Positions 1 to 8,229 of a stretch of DNA of 39,324 bases are shown here, in pieces. Every line of letters starts with the position of its first letter. Positions within the stretch are counted from its first letter, which is position 1. Source of the DNA: Thermoplasmatales archaeon (GTDB lineage Archaea > Thermoplasmatota > E2 > UBA202 > JdFR-43); contig JACIWB010000010.1 of assembly GCA_014361245.1 (NCBI GenBank), positions 1 to 39,324 on the forward strand, in the 5' to 3' direction. The translations under genes and the position numbers were made by a program. The notes beneath the pieces are model-generated. The model was not told where the DNA came from. It saw nothing but the letters and a program-made list of their open reading frames with translations, and did not search any database.

Positions 1-163
1 ATTTATCTCTAAAACTTTCCTTTCCTGGATGATGTGCTCTTTTATTCCACTTCCATACAGTTTTTCTGCTTATTCCAAGAAATTCAGCAATTTCTTTTGT
101 TTTCTTTCCTGCCTTCTTTGCCATAACCATTATTCTCCTCATTTCTGGAGTAACATGTGACAT
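1..163 (-). CDS. Partial HTH protein, probably transposase N-terminus
   Basis: The minus strand reads an open frame from an ATG at 163 to the window edge, giving 54 residues. It encodes a homeodomain-like helix-turn-helix (KKTKEIAEFLGISRKTVWKW), the type found at the N-terminus of IS630-like and related transposases. An AGGAGG-like ribosome binding site lies about 8 nt before the ATG. The catalytic domain would lie outside the window, so a stand-alone HTH regulator is not excluded. No neighbouring gene shares its strand inside the window. The transposase assignment is inferred from the HTH type only. Confidence 0.55.
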   Translation of the reverse strand, partial: MSHVTPEMRRIMVMAKKAGKKTKEIAEFLGISRKTVWKWNKRAHHPGKESFRDK

Positions 164-210
164 TTCCCATTCCCTCCTATAAAGAATGGGAAATTGGTTT
201 AAGAAATGTT

Positions 211-235
211 ACTGATCTGTGTTTACTTTACAGAT
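211..235. repeat. Short inverted repeat upstream of the transposase-like gene
   Basis: ATCTGT (215-220) and ACAGAT (230-235) form a 6-bp stem with a 9-nt loop. It lies between the transposase-like gene and the EamA gene. It could belong to the end of an insertion sequence or be a chance palindrome; the other end of any element is not in the window. Confidence 0.25.
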
Positions 236-270
236 GTCAAAAAATTAATTAGTTTATCATCAATAACATT

Positions 271-1128
271 GTGAAAGATAAGGGAATAAAAATACTGCTT
301 GTTATATCAATTATTTCGATATCTTTTTCCTCAATTCTTACAAGAATGAGTGCTTCTCCTCCCGTTCTTATTGCATTTTATAGAATGGCTTTATCATCTT
401 TACTAATTTTCCCTTTTCTGTTTATAAAGAAAATTAAAATCGAGAGAAAAGAAATTTTATTATCTATGCTGGTGGGCATAATTCTTGCCCTTCATTTCAT
501 AACATGGATTACATCTCTTTCATATACTTCAATTGCAAGTTCAGTGATACTTGTAACATCCCATCCATTTTTTGTATCAATAGTTTCATTTTTACTTTTT
601 AAAGAAAAACTTCATAGAAAAAGTATCTTTGGCATAATTTTAGCATTTTCCGGCATTATAATTCTTTTTTCATCTGATTATTTTTATCTCCCAAAAACAC
701 TTAAGGGTGATTTACTTGCTTTTTTAGGAGGAATTTTTGCTGGTACCTATATAATCGGCGGAAGAAAAATCAGGCAAAAAGCTGGCATTTTTGAATATAA
801 CTTTATTGTATATGGGACTTCATCAATTTTTCTTCTTTTATTATGTCTTCTCTTTAAAATGAATTTGGAAGTTTCATCTAAGGAATTCACAATTTTTCTT
901 CTTATGGCTATTTTTCCAACATTATTAGGTCATTTTCTCTTCACTTTTTGCATAAAATATGTTAAAGCAGCTGTCATTTCTGTTTCATTTCTTGGTGAGC
1001 CAATTGGTTCATCAATATTAGCAACAATTTTATTCAGAGAAGTTCCTGGAATATTTAGCATGGTAGGAGGAGTAATCATTTTGCTTGGCATATATCTTGT
1101 TGCATCATCGGAAGTTAAAAATATTTAA
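271..1128 (+). CDS. EamA/DMT-family permease
   Basis: A 285-residue, very hydrophobic protein with about ten predicted membrane helices arranged as two similar five-helix halves, the usual architecture and length of EamA (RhaT/DMT) transporters. Landmarks are the N-terminal SSILTRMSASPPVLIAFYRM stretch, the mid-protein GIIILFSSD, and the late PIGSSILATILFREVPG motif typical of the second EamA repeat. These carriers export metabolites or amino acids; the substrate cannot be read from sequence. Translation starts at GTG 271 with no clear ribosome binding site. The 3' end is followed within 20 nt by the receiver gene, whose own TATA-like box overlaps this gene's last codons. Confidence 0.85.
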   Translation: MKDKGIKILLVISIISISFSSILTRMSASPPVLIAFYRMALSSLLIFPFLFIKKIKIERKEILLSMLVGIILALHFITWITSLSYTSIASSVILVTSHPFFVSIVSFLLFKEKLHRKSIFGIILAFSGIIILFSSDYFYLPKTLKGDLLAFLGGIFAGTYIIGGRKIRQKAGIFEYNFIVYGTSSIFLLLLCLLFKMNLEVSSKEFTIFLLMAIFPTLLGHFLFTFCIKYVKAAVISVSFLGEPIGSSILATILFREVPGIFSMVGGVIILLGIYLVASSEVKNI

Positions 1129-1129
1129 A
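1119..1129 (+). promoter_or_regulatory. TATA-like box for the receiver-domain gene
   Basis: An AAATATTTAAA-type box overlaps the end of the EamA gene, and its centre lies about 25 nt before ATG 1148. That spacing puts the transcription start at or next to the start codon, which implies a leaderless mRNA. No Shine-Dalgarno-like sequence precedes the ATG. Confidence 0.5.
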
Positions 1130-1147
1130 AACCTCTTTATTATCATC

Positions 1148-1552
1148 ATGGACAAAAAAATAGTTCTTGCAATAGATGATGAAGAGACAATGATTGATTT
1201 AATAAAAAGAAATCTTGAGAGAATAAGCATCCCAGTAATTGTATATGGGGCGACAACTGGCGAGGAAGGAGTTGAAAAATACAAAAAATTAACATCGCAG
1301 GGAAAGAAACCTCACCTCGTTTTAATGGACTTAAATCTTACTCAATGGGGAAAAGGTAAAATGGATGGGGTGGAAACAACCAAAAAAATCCTTGAATTTG
1401 ACCCTGAAGCAAACATCTATGGCTACACCGCCTGGTTCGCCACCGCCTGGGCAAAAAAACTTGAGGAGGCGGGCGCAAAAAAGGTTATAGAGAGAACAAT
1501 TTTACCATCGGATTTTAGAAAATTGATTGAAGATATACTGAGAGAAGTTTAG
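1148..1552 (+). CDS. Stand-alone response-regulator receiver protein
   Basis: A 134-residue single receiver (CheY-like) domain. The acidic pair is D10/D11, the phospho-acceptor is D61 in VLMDLNL, and the switch Thr is T94 in YGYTAW. The conserved Lys of the receiver fold appears to be Arg116 (VIERTI), which may alter phosphorylation chemistry or output. There is no output domain and no histidine kinase in view, so it probably acts by protein contact. The start at 1148 is preferred over an upstream in-frame ATG at 1085 because the domain begins there and a TATA-like box sits about 25 nt upstream. The 3' end overlaps the convergent KaiC-like gene by 4 nt. Confidence 0.85.
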   Translation: MDKKIVLAIDDEETMIDLIKRNLERISIPVIVYGATTGEEGVEKYKKLTSQGKKPHLVLMDLNLTQWGKGKMDGVETTKKILEFDPEANIYGYTAWFATAWAKKLEEAGAKKVIERTILPSDFRKLIEDILREV

Positions 1553-2274
1553 GCAACTCTTCCCATTCTGAAAGCTCCAGTTATTCTTATCTCATCTTCT
1601 TCAAGGGTGTAATCTATCCAATGACGGGAAATTACTTCCCCGCATCCCTGCACTCTTAACTGCATTTTAGCTCCTTCTTCTCTCAGCTCTATCACCCCAT
1701 CCATCACATGCTTCATTGTTTGTACTTCAATTTCATCATGCATCCCTCTTGTCATTGAAAATAGTGAGGTGAGACCTATTCTACTGCATATTCCACTCAA
1801 TACCTGTAAAAATCTGAAAACCGCTTTTGCGTCTGAATAAACAACCAATGTTGAGAGAGAATCGAAAACCATTCTTGATAAACCTGAATTTTCTCTGTGA
1901 ATTTGAATTATAGAGGACGCAATTTTTTCTCTATTAACAGGACTATCTATAAATATTACTCTTTCATCCTTCTCTTCCAGTTCAACGCTTTTAGAATATA
2001 CATCTATATATCTCACCATTCCCTTATTTTCATATTCTTTATAAGAAGGATCCAATCTAATCATTTCCTCTCTTACTTCCGAAAATGAATTATCCGTTAA
2101 AACAAAAATAACTCCTTCATTATTTTTAAGTCCTGATAGGGCAAATCTCTTAAGTATTATTTCCTTTCCTATGAAAGGAGGTGCATATACAAGAACATTT
2201 GTTTTTAATGGTATTCCACCTTTCAGAAGTTCATCAAGCCTGTCAATGCCTGTGCTAGCAAGCATTTGAAACAC
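1549..2274 (-). CDS. KaiC/FlaH-like RecA-fold protein
   Basis: A 241-residue protein opening with STGIDRLDELLKGGIP, the signature start of KaiC/RadA-like RecA-fold ATPases. The Walker A loop at residues 31-38 reads APPFIGKE, so the usual Gly-rich start and the Ser/Thr after the Lys are changed. A Walker B-like strand is RMVFDSLS near 134-141. FlaH/ArlH, a KaiC-like partner of the archaellum motor ATPase, is the closest functional analogue, and this gene is the last in an operon with a FlaI-type ATPase and two FlaJ-type membrane proteins. I infer a regulatory nucleotide sensor on the secretion motor. It overlaps the upstream GTPase gene by 20 nt, suggesting translational coupling. Confidence 0.75.
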   Translation of the reverse strand: MFQMLASTGIDRLDELLKGGIPLKTNVLVYAPPFIGKEIILKRFALSGLKNNEGVIFVLTDNSFSEVREEMIRLDPSYKEYENKGMVRYIDVYSKSVELEEKDERVIFIDSPVNREKIASSIIQIHRENSGLSRMVFDSLSTLVVYSDAKAVFRFLQVLSGICSRIGLTSLFSMTRGMHDEIEVQTMKHVMDGVIELREEGAKMQLRVQGCGEVISRHWIDYTLEEDEIRITGAFRMGRVA

Positions 2275-3427
2275 CCTCTAAAATTTCTAGCATTTTATCA
2301 ATTGCTTCATAAACATTTTTTCCATCCTTTGCAGAGATTTCTACGACAGGAACATCTTTTTCCAACTTTCTTCTTATTTCTTCTTCCTTCATTGCTCCCT
2401 GTATATCTTGCTTGTTTGCCACAATAATACATGGAATATTAAATTTTGATATCATCTCCTTTGCATAAAGAATATCTTCTTCTTTTGTGGAATCAATAAC
2501 AATAAATATCAGGCTTGAAGAGCCGAGCATTTTATCCGCTATCGGTAAAAATCTTTCAAGACCTGGTAATCCAAAAATATCAATTCTATAGCCCTTATAA
2601 TCAACCGAGCCATGTTCAATTCCAACAGTAGCCCCTCTCCTTTCTACAGGTGTAAATTCTTTTGAAACCGATTTTATAAAACTTGTTTTTCCAGATTGGT
2701 GAGGCCCTATAACAGAAACTTTTGGTATATATATCCTTATTCCTTCTGGCTTAAATATTTTAAAATAGATTTCTTTATTCATGCATTCATTCCAGTCAGC
2801 TTTTCTTATACACATCTTCTGTCTTGTAACTATGTCCTCAACAAGATTTATTTCTATTATTGCATTGAAAATTCTCTTTAATCTATAAATTATCGCTTCT
2901 TTATATGGCCATGCAATGAAATTATAGAATGATACAATCTCCTTATTCTTAATTTCTCTATTCAATTCCTCTATTCCATCCAAGGTTTTTTTCTCTCCAC
3001 ATAAATCCATTATATTTGAAAGAGAATCAAAAATAATAACTCCTCTATCTATTTTTTCTATAATTTCAATTAAAACACCTTCATAATTTTCAATATCATG
3101 TGGCTCATGAATTTTATATTTCTCCTCAGATGGAGCTCCTATTAAGGAAGAATATGCATCAACAAGAATAAGCTTCTCATAGTTTTCTCTGCTCCAATTA
3201 AATTCATTAAAAAATTTTTCAACATTTTTGGGTGATGATTCAGAAACAACATATACTCCATAAAATCCCTTCTCAAGATTGTGGCGGAGTATATGGATTC
3301 CTATATTGCTTTCCTCCACTACTGGCTCAATATAAAATAAAACGGATTTACCGTAAGGAATGCCATTTAAATATCTATCAAGTTTTGTAATTCCAGTATC
3401 AATCATTTTTTCCCAGCTCTTTACCAA
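2255..3427 (-). CDS. RecA-like domain fused to Ras/Arf-like small GTPase
   Basis: The 390-residue protein has two parts. Residues 1 to about 215 resemble a KaiC-type RecA fold (DTGITKLDRYLNGIPYG, Walker B-like VIIFDSLS), but the P-loop is lost. Residues about 235-385 are a small GTPase: P-loop GPHQSGKT 241-248, G2 Thr267, G3 FGLPGLERF, G4 NKQD 338-341 and G5 SAK 365-367. The G3 form matches the FGTPGQERF style of prokaryotic MglA/COG2229-like GTPases, except that the catalytic Gln position is Leu290. It overlaps the Roadblock gene by 29 nt. Roadblock proteins are known partners of such GTPases, so a polarity or pilus-control switch is likely. Confidence 0.82.
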   Translation of the reverse strand: MVKSWEKMIDTGITKLDRYLNGIPYGKSVLFYIEPVVEESNIGIHILRHNLEKGFYGVYVVSESSPKNVEKFFNEFNWSRENYEKLILVDAYSSLIGAPSEEKYKIHEPHDIENYEGVLIEIIEKIDRGVIIFDSLSNIMDLCGEKKTLDGIEELNREIKNKEIVSFYNFIAWPYKEAIIYRLKRIFNAIIEINLVEDIVTRQKMCIRKADWNECMNKEIYFKIFKPEGIRIYIPKVSVIGPHQSGKTSFIKSVSKEFTPVERRGATVGIEHGSVDYKGYRIDIFGLPGLERFLPIADKMLGSSSLIFIVIDSTKEEDILYAKEMISKFNIPCIIVANKQDIQGAMKEEEIRRKLEKDVPVVEISAKDGKNVYEAIDKMLEILEGVSNAC

Positions 3428-3743
3428 CCTTTTGTATTAAATCCAAAAATTCTGCATCAGGAGATGACACAACTGCAATTAAATAGTCCGCCCCCGCCCC
3501 CTCTATCACTATTTTTCTATTTCTTCCTTCAACAACAACAAATTTTGGTATTCCTCCCTTTATTCCATCAATTGCTATTTCAGCAGAGCTTAATATTGTT
3601 GCAACCATCGCAGAAAATACTTCGCTATGAACATTTTCCATATTTGTGTATATTGGCAACCCATCTCTTGAAACTATAAAAACTCCTTCCACTCCCTTCT
3701 CCATCTCAAGCTCTTTTATTATTTCCTTGTAGTTCTTTTTCAT
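3399..3743 (-). CDS. Roadblock/LC7-domain protein
   Basis: A 114-residue single Roadblock/LC7 domain: an N-terminal helix, then GVEGVFIVSRDGLPIYTN, the central helix FSAMVATILSSAEIAIDGI, and strands with GAGADYLIAVV. MglB-type proteins of this fold are GTPase-activating or scaffolding partners of MglA-like GTPases. The next gene downstream encodes such a GTPase and overlaps this one, which strongly supports a functional pair. It sits 36 nt after the T2SSF gene in the same direction, so it may be co-transcribed with the secretion genes or have its own start in that gap. Confidence 0.85.
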   Translation of the reverse strand: MKKNYKEIIKELEMEKGVEGVFIVSRDGLPIYTNMENVHSEVFSAMVATILSSAEIAIDGIKGGIPKFVVVEGRNRKIVIEGAGADYLIAVVSSPDAEFLDLIQKVGKELGKND

Positions 3744-3779
3744 AACTTATGTATAACTCAAAAATACTAATAAAATTTT

Positions 3780-5489
3780 CTAAATTAATTTGAAAATGAG
3801 ATAGGTAATCAAAACCATTATTGTTGCATGTCTCAAGCCAGCAAGAGCTTTCCCTTCAGTCAGTGAGCCAGCAACAACCCCGCTTCCTATTGCTTGAGCA
3901 ATTGCAGTGCATATATAAATAAATTCATACTGCTTCATTGTAATCGATGAACTTGTAAAACCTGGCAAACTTATATCCTGCGAAACAAGTTTTGGGAGGA
4001 AAAATCTGGATAAAGCTATTATTACTGCAAGGAATACAAAAAATGAAATGTAAATTATCATAAGATATAGATTCATTTCTGTTTTCCTCTCATTCTGCAA
4101 AATTTTTATTTCCCTTGCATTTGTTGCGGCGGCTTCTATGACATCCGCAATTTTTCCTCCCGCCTGAGATGCTTTTATAACCATTGTTGTTGTCCTCTGT
4201 ATCAGTGGCGTCTTTATTCTTTCTCCAAATCTCCTTAAAGCCTCTGTAAAAGGCACACCCCATGAAATCTGAATCGCCATTTTTTTAATTTCTGGTGTGA
4301 GAAGCCCATAATCTCCCCTCGCCGCCATCTCCACAGCCCTTGCCTCTGTCATGCCCGCCTTTCTTGACTCGGCTAAATCTCTTAAAAATTCGGGAAATCT
4401 TTCTTCCATTGCATTTATTTTTTTGTAGTGGAAATATTCATAGAATCCAAATGGACCAATGGAAACAAGGATTGCGTATATTGCAAAATCTATCGCATTT
4501 TCAGATGAAAGAGTTAATGTTCCAATTGATGTTATTTTTCCTATTTGTAGTAAGACAGCAATTGCAACAAAAATTGCAGCAAAAACCGCTGAAAGAGACA
4601 GAATTACTATTCTTTTAACCGTCTCTAAATCATATTTTTCTTTTAGAACACCTGTTTTTTCAGGCAATATAAAGAGTATGTATAAAACCAGGAAAAAAAG
4701 GAGAAAGATACTCAATCCGATAAGCACATATGCCCATTTTATTTCTTCAAGAAAAATTTTTGGTCTCGGTATAATAGCTATTATATTTATAAGAATAAAT
4801 GCAACTATCAGGGATATTATTCCAAAATATAATATTCTTCTCCTTAAAATCACTTCTTCTCTTACTGTTTTGCCTCTTTCATAGATACCAACTATCGAAT
4901 CAACGGGAGAAGGCATTTCTCCTCCTATCATAAGCGACATCATCCAAGAAATCATTGCAATGTTTAAAAGAAAGAGAGGGTCAGCCATGCTAATAATTAT
5001 GCGAGGAACATTTGCTGGTAGATGATATAAATCGGTCTGTGAAGCAATAACAATAAATGAAAAAACTATTGCGAATATAAAGAAAAGAATATATGCTGAA
5101 GTTCTTTCGACATATGGAATTGAGAGAACAGTATAAAGCATTAGAAGCAATACCGCCCCAAGCAATATATTTATTAAAATTCTTGAAATATTTAGTGCGG
5201 AAAATACAATGAATATGTTTAAAATTGTTGCAAAAAGAAGAATTATGAATGAAAATAAAGATGTGAAATAATATTTCCATTCTCTTTCCTTATATTCTTC
5301 AGGTATAAATGGTAGCATATCTTCCTTTATTTTCCTCTGAACATATGAAAAGAATAAAAATAATATTATTGCAACAGCAAAAAGTATGTTTGAAAGAGCA
5401 TAATATTCAAAAAATCTGGCAGTTACTGAAGCGGATATTATTAAAGAAGAAGCAACTAAAGCAAAAATGGTTATTTTTCTTTCTATCAT
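3780..5489 (-). CDS. T2SSF-domain pilus/secretion membrane protein (large)
   Basis: A 569-residue multi-pass membrane protein. The N-terminal half carries many hydrophobic helices. The cytoplasmic T2SSF segment around residues 370-480 has FPEFLRDLAESRKAGMTEAR, a GVPFTEALRRFGERI stretch and TTTMVIKASQAGGKIADVIE. It is followed by further membrane helices to the C-terminus. This is the FlaJ/TadC/GspF-type platform protein that anchors the assembly ATPase. It starts one base after the stop of the second T2SSF gene, and both follow the ATPase gene. Two FlaJ-like halves encoded separately match archaeal type IV pilus operons. Pilin and prepilin peptidase genes are not seen here. Confidence 0.83.
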   Translation of the reverse strand: MIERKITIFALVASSLIISASVTARFFEYYALSNILFAVAIILFLFFSYVQRKIKEDMLPFIPEEYKEREWKYYFTSLFSFIILLFATILNIFIVFSALNISRILINILLGAVLLLMLYTVLSIPYVERTSAYILFFIFAIVFSFIVIASQTDLYHLPANVPRIIISMADPLFLLNIAMISWMMSLMIGGEMPSPVDSIVGIYERGKTVREEVILRRRILYFGIISLIVAFILINIIAIIPRPKIFLEEIKWAYVLIGLSIFLLFFLVLYILFILPEKTGVLKEKYDLETVKRIVILSLSAVFAAIFVAIAVLLQIGKITSIGTLTLSSENAIDFAIYAILVSIGPFGFYEYFHYKKINAMEERFPEFLRDLAESRKAGMTEARAVEMAARGDYGLLTPEIKKMAIQISWGVPFTEALRRFGERIKTPLIQRTTTMVIKASQAGGKIADVIEAAATNAREIKILQNERKTEMNLYLMIIYISFFVFLAVIIALSRFFLPKLVSQDISLPGFTSSSITMKQYEFIYICTAIAQAIGSGVVAGSLTEGKALAGLRHATIMVLITYLIFKLI

Positions 5490-5490
5490 T

Positions 5491-6366
5491 TTATACCTCC
5501 GGTGTCATGGAACTTATTGCAAGTGCAAAACCAAGATGCGAGATAGGAAGCATTACAAAAGCAATCAGGTATAGGATTATAGGAGATGTAGGTCTCCCAC
5601 CGCTAAATGAAATCATGACTGAAAATATTATTATAAGAAAAAGGGGAGCAGCAACCACCACTGTTACATAACTTTCTGCAAGAATACCAAGCGTATTTAA
5701 GAAATCTTTCTGAACTCTTCTATTCTCTCTCATATATTCTTCCGCCTTTGCTAGAAAATATTTTTTTAAATTTCCTCCAGAAGTGATTGTTGTTATTGCT
5801 CCCTGCAAAAATTCCTGAAATTTTATTGATGGTGTTCTATTTGCAGCATTTCTTAACGCTGTTATTATATCTATGTTAAACATATAAATATCCCTGTAAA
5901 TCCATGCCGCCTCCCTGTGTATTTCTCCATATATTGGTTGCTCCGCTAAGTTTCTAAATATCTCTGCGGGCGTGATGCCTGCGGTTGCCATCGCCGCTAT
6001 GAAATTCAACGCGTAAGGGAGCTTAGCATCTATATCCTTTTTTCTTTTGTTTGCCCTATTTTCAGGAATTACTAAAGTTATGAAGTAGGCGAGTGCTGCG
6101 AGAAGAATTGGCGAAGGAATTACTATTGAAAGAAGTTTATTTGGTAGATTAAAAGCTGGGGAGAGAAGAGTAATGTAAAGGAATACAAAAATCAATCCAG
6201 CAATAGAAGCAACCATTGCGTTCATCCATGCAAGAGCTATATATGCTTCTGCTCTTATCTCAATAAATCCTTTTTCAAGTGCTCTCTTTATATATTCAAT
6301 CTGGGGGGATTTTGATGCCTTTTTTCCAAATACCTTATAAGCTAAATTCTGATATTTGGTTAGCAT
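5491..6366 (-). CDS. T2SSF-domain pilus/secretion membrane protein (small)
   Basis: A 291-residue membrane protein with a T2SSF core: DAKLPYALNFIAAMATAGIT, a GEIHREAAWIYRDI region, FQEFLQGAITTITSGGNLKK, and two C-terminal hydrophobic segments (TVVVAAPLFLIIIFSVMI and IILYLIAFVMLPISHLGF). Two further helices lie near residues 50-105. This is one of a pair of platform proteins for the FlaI/TadA-type ATPase. Its start lies inside the end of the ATPase gene (32-nt overlap), and the larger T2SSF gene follows directly, so the three genes should be expressed as one unit. Confidence 0.85.
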   Translation of the reverse strand: MLTKYQNLAYKVFGKKASKSPQIEYIKRALEKGFIEIRAEAYIALAWMNAMVASIAGLIFVFLYITLLSPAFNLPNKLLSIVIPSPILLAALAYFITLVIPENRANKRKKDIDAKLPYALNFIAAMATAGITPAEIFRNLAEQPIYGEIHREAAWIYRDIYMFNIDIITALRNAANRTPSIKFQEFLQGAITTITSGGNLKKYFLAKAEEYMRENRRVQKDFLNTLGILAESYVTVVVAAPLFLIIIFSVMISFSGGRPTSPIILYLIAFVMLPISHLGFALAISSMTPEV

Positions 6367-8083
6367 TTTCCCTTACCCTCTCCATAACCTTATCAGGACT
6401 TTTATAGTATGCAGATATTATGGCTCCAAAATCGACATAATGCTTTATTCCTTTTTCAGTCATCCATTTTATAACTTCAACTCTTCTATTAAATTCCTCA
6501 TTTAGCTCTCTATCACTCCAGTTCCTCTGCTCCGCTATCCTATCCATCACATGCCCCTTTCCATAATAATCAAAACTATCCTTTCTTGGATTCCATCTGA
6601 AAACATCATTTGTAAGCAGATCATCAGTAGTTGGATCAATACCCACAACTTCAACAACTTCTCTAATTCTTCTAACCCTCTTCTTTCCTATCCTCATTAA
6701 ACCCTGAATTGCTACTATATCCAATGCCTGCAACTGTATACGGGGTATGCTTATTGGCTCTCCTTCAAGCCTGTGCACAACAGAAAATATAGAATCCGCA
6801 TGCATTGTAGAATAAACAGTATGCCCTGTAGCCATCGCCTGGAAAAGAACGACCGCTTCCTGTCCTCTTATCTCTCCCACAAGAATATATTCGGGGCGCT
6901 GGCGGAGCGCCGCCTTTAACAACTCAAACATTCCAATTCTTGTTTCCTCAGCTTCAGTTGTTGTTTCTCTTGTTACGGATGCAATCCAGTTTGGATGGGG
7001 CAAATTTATCTCCCTTGTATCTTCTATTGAAACTATTTTCATCTGAGGAGGTATAAAAAGACCGAGAGCATTCAATGTTGTTGTTTTTCCAGAAGCAGTA
7101 CCCCCCGCAATTATGGCAGATGCCCCATGCTCTATCGCAAGCCAGAAATATGCGGCAAGTTCTGGTGAAATTGTGTTGAATTCTACGAGATGGGTGGGGG
7201 TGAATGGTTCTTCTCTGAATCTTCTTATTGTGAAATTTGAACCCATTGAAGAAACCTCTCTTGCAAGGCATGCCTGCAATCTTGAACCATCGGGCATTGT
7301 TGCATCAAGCAAAGGGCGCGAGATAGAAATATGTCTTCCGCATTTCTGGGCGAGTTGGATGACAAAAGAATCGAGCTCATCATCTGTCTGAAAATATATA
7401 CTTGTTTTAAGTGATTCATAATTTCTATGATATATGAAAATTGGAACACCAGATGCATCGCATGATATATCTTCAATCATGGGGTCTGTCATTAAAACAT
7501 CTATCTTCCCATATCCAAGAAAATCTCTTATAACATAATACATTATTTTATCTTTTGTTATATCATCTATTTTAATTGAATAATCCCTTATAACTCTATC
7601 AACATTTTTTCTAAGATATTCTTTTGCCTCATCTTCTTTGAATTCAGTGAGTTCTATATCCATTGTCTTAATTAATGTCTCTTTTATAAAATCCAGAATT
7701 CTTTTTTCTTCCATTGAAAGAGAGGGTTCGATTACTTCATATATATATTCATGATTTTTGTTGTCATATAATATTCTTATATACGAATATGGTTTTTTAA
7801 CTGGATGAACTTCAACCACTTCTATATAATCCTCTCTTGGAGGAAGAATCTGCACAATCTCTTTCTTAGAACCAATAAACTTCTCTATATCCTCTCCTCT
7901 CTTAATCATACTTAAACTTTCCTTCGCCTTCAAAATTTCCTCGCTTTGCTGGATACTCCTTAAATCTTCTATAATCTTTTTATTTTTTGATATGAATTCA
8001 TTAATCTTATATTTGCTGAGCAAAAGCATTGCCTTCTTTCTTTCTTCTTTTTCTTCTTCTTTGAGGATTTTTTTATTCTTCAT
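6335..8083 (-). CDS. Type II/IV secretion-type ATPase (FlaI/TadA-like)
   Basis: A 582-residue hexameric secretion ATPase. A charged, probably helical N-terminal region (residues 1-70) precedes the N-terminal domain. The motor has Walker A GGTASGKT (327-334), an Asp box with VSIEDTREINLPH, a Walker B-like segment ILVGEIRG (400-407) and a His box GHTVYSTMHADS (420-431). This enzyme powers pilus, archaellum or secretion assembly at the inner face of the membrane. It is the first gene of a six-gene minus-strand block. The GTGAT just before the ATG is complementary to the archaeal 16S rRNA 3' end. No pilin is in the block, so pilus versus secretion use is open. Confidence 0.93.
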   Translation of the reverse strand: MKNKKILKEEEKEERKKAMLLLSKYKINEFISKNKKIIEDLRSIQQSEEILKAKESLSMIKRGEDIEKFIGSKKEIVQILPPREDYIEVVEVHPVKKPYSYIRILYDNKNHEYIYEVIEPSLSMEEKRILDFIKETLIKTMDIELTEFKEDEAKEYLRKNVDRVIRDYSIKIDDITKDKIMYYVIRDFLGYGKIDVLMTDPMIEDISCDASGVPIFIYHRNYESLKTSIYFQTDDELDSFVIQLAQKCGRHISISRPLLDATMPDGSRLQACLAREVSSMGSNFTIRRFREEPFTPTHLVEFNTISPELAAYFWLAIEHGASAIIAGGTASGKTTTLNALGLFIPPQMKIVSIEDTREINLPHPNWIASVTRETTTEAEETRIGMFELLKAALRQRPEYILVGEIRGQEAVVLFQAMATGHTVYSTMHADSIFSVVHRLEGEPISIPRIQLQALDIVAIQGLMRIGKKRVRRIREVVEVVGIDPTTDDLLTNDVFRWNPRKDSFDYYGKGHVMDRIAEQRNWSDRELNEEFNRRVEVIKWMTEKGIKHYVDFGAIISAYYKSPDKVMERVRENANQISEFSL

Positions 8084-8229
8084 TTATATCACACATTTTT
8101 TTTAATATATATAGATTTATATTTATTCTGATTATATTGATAGCAAAATGCTAACAAATATTTAAGTTTTTCTTTTTTCTTTTGAAAGTTAAATAATAAA
8201 ATTTATGTTTAGGTTTTCTTTACATATTC
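8084..8229. promoter_or_regulatory. Divergent promoter region, secretion operon and surface protein
   Basis: A 146-nt AT-rich gap separates the minus-strand secretion operon from the plus-strand surface-protein gene. On the minus side, TTTATATTTAT-like sequence lies about 30-40 nt before the ATPase start. On the plus side, AAATTTATG-like sequence near 8199 lies about 26-30 nt before ATG 8230. The shared gap means the two units could be controlled together. No clear palindromic operator is visible. Confidence 0.45.
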
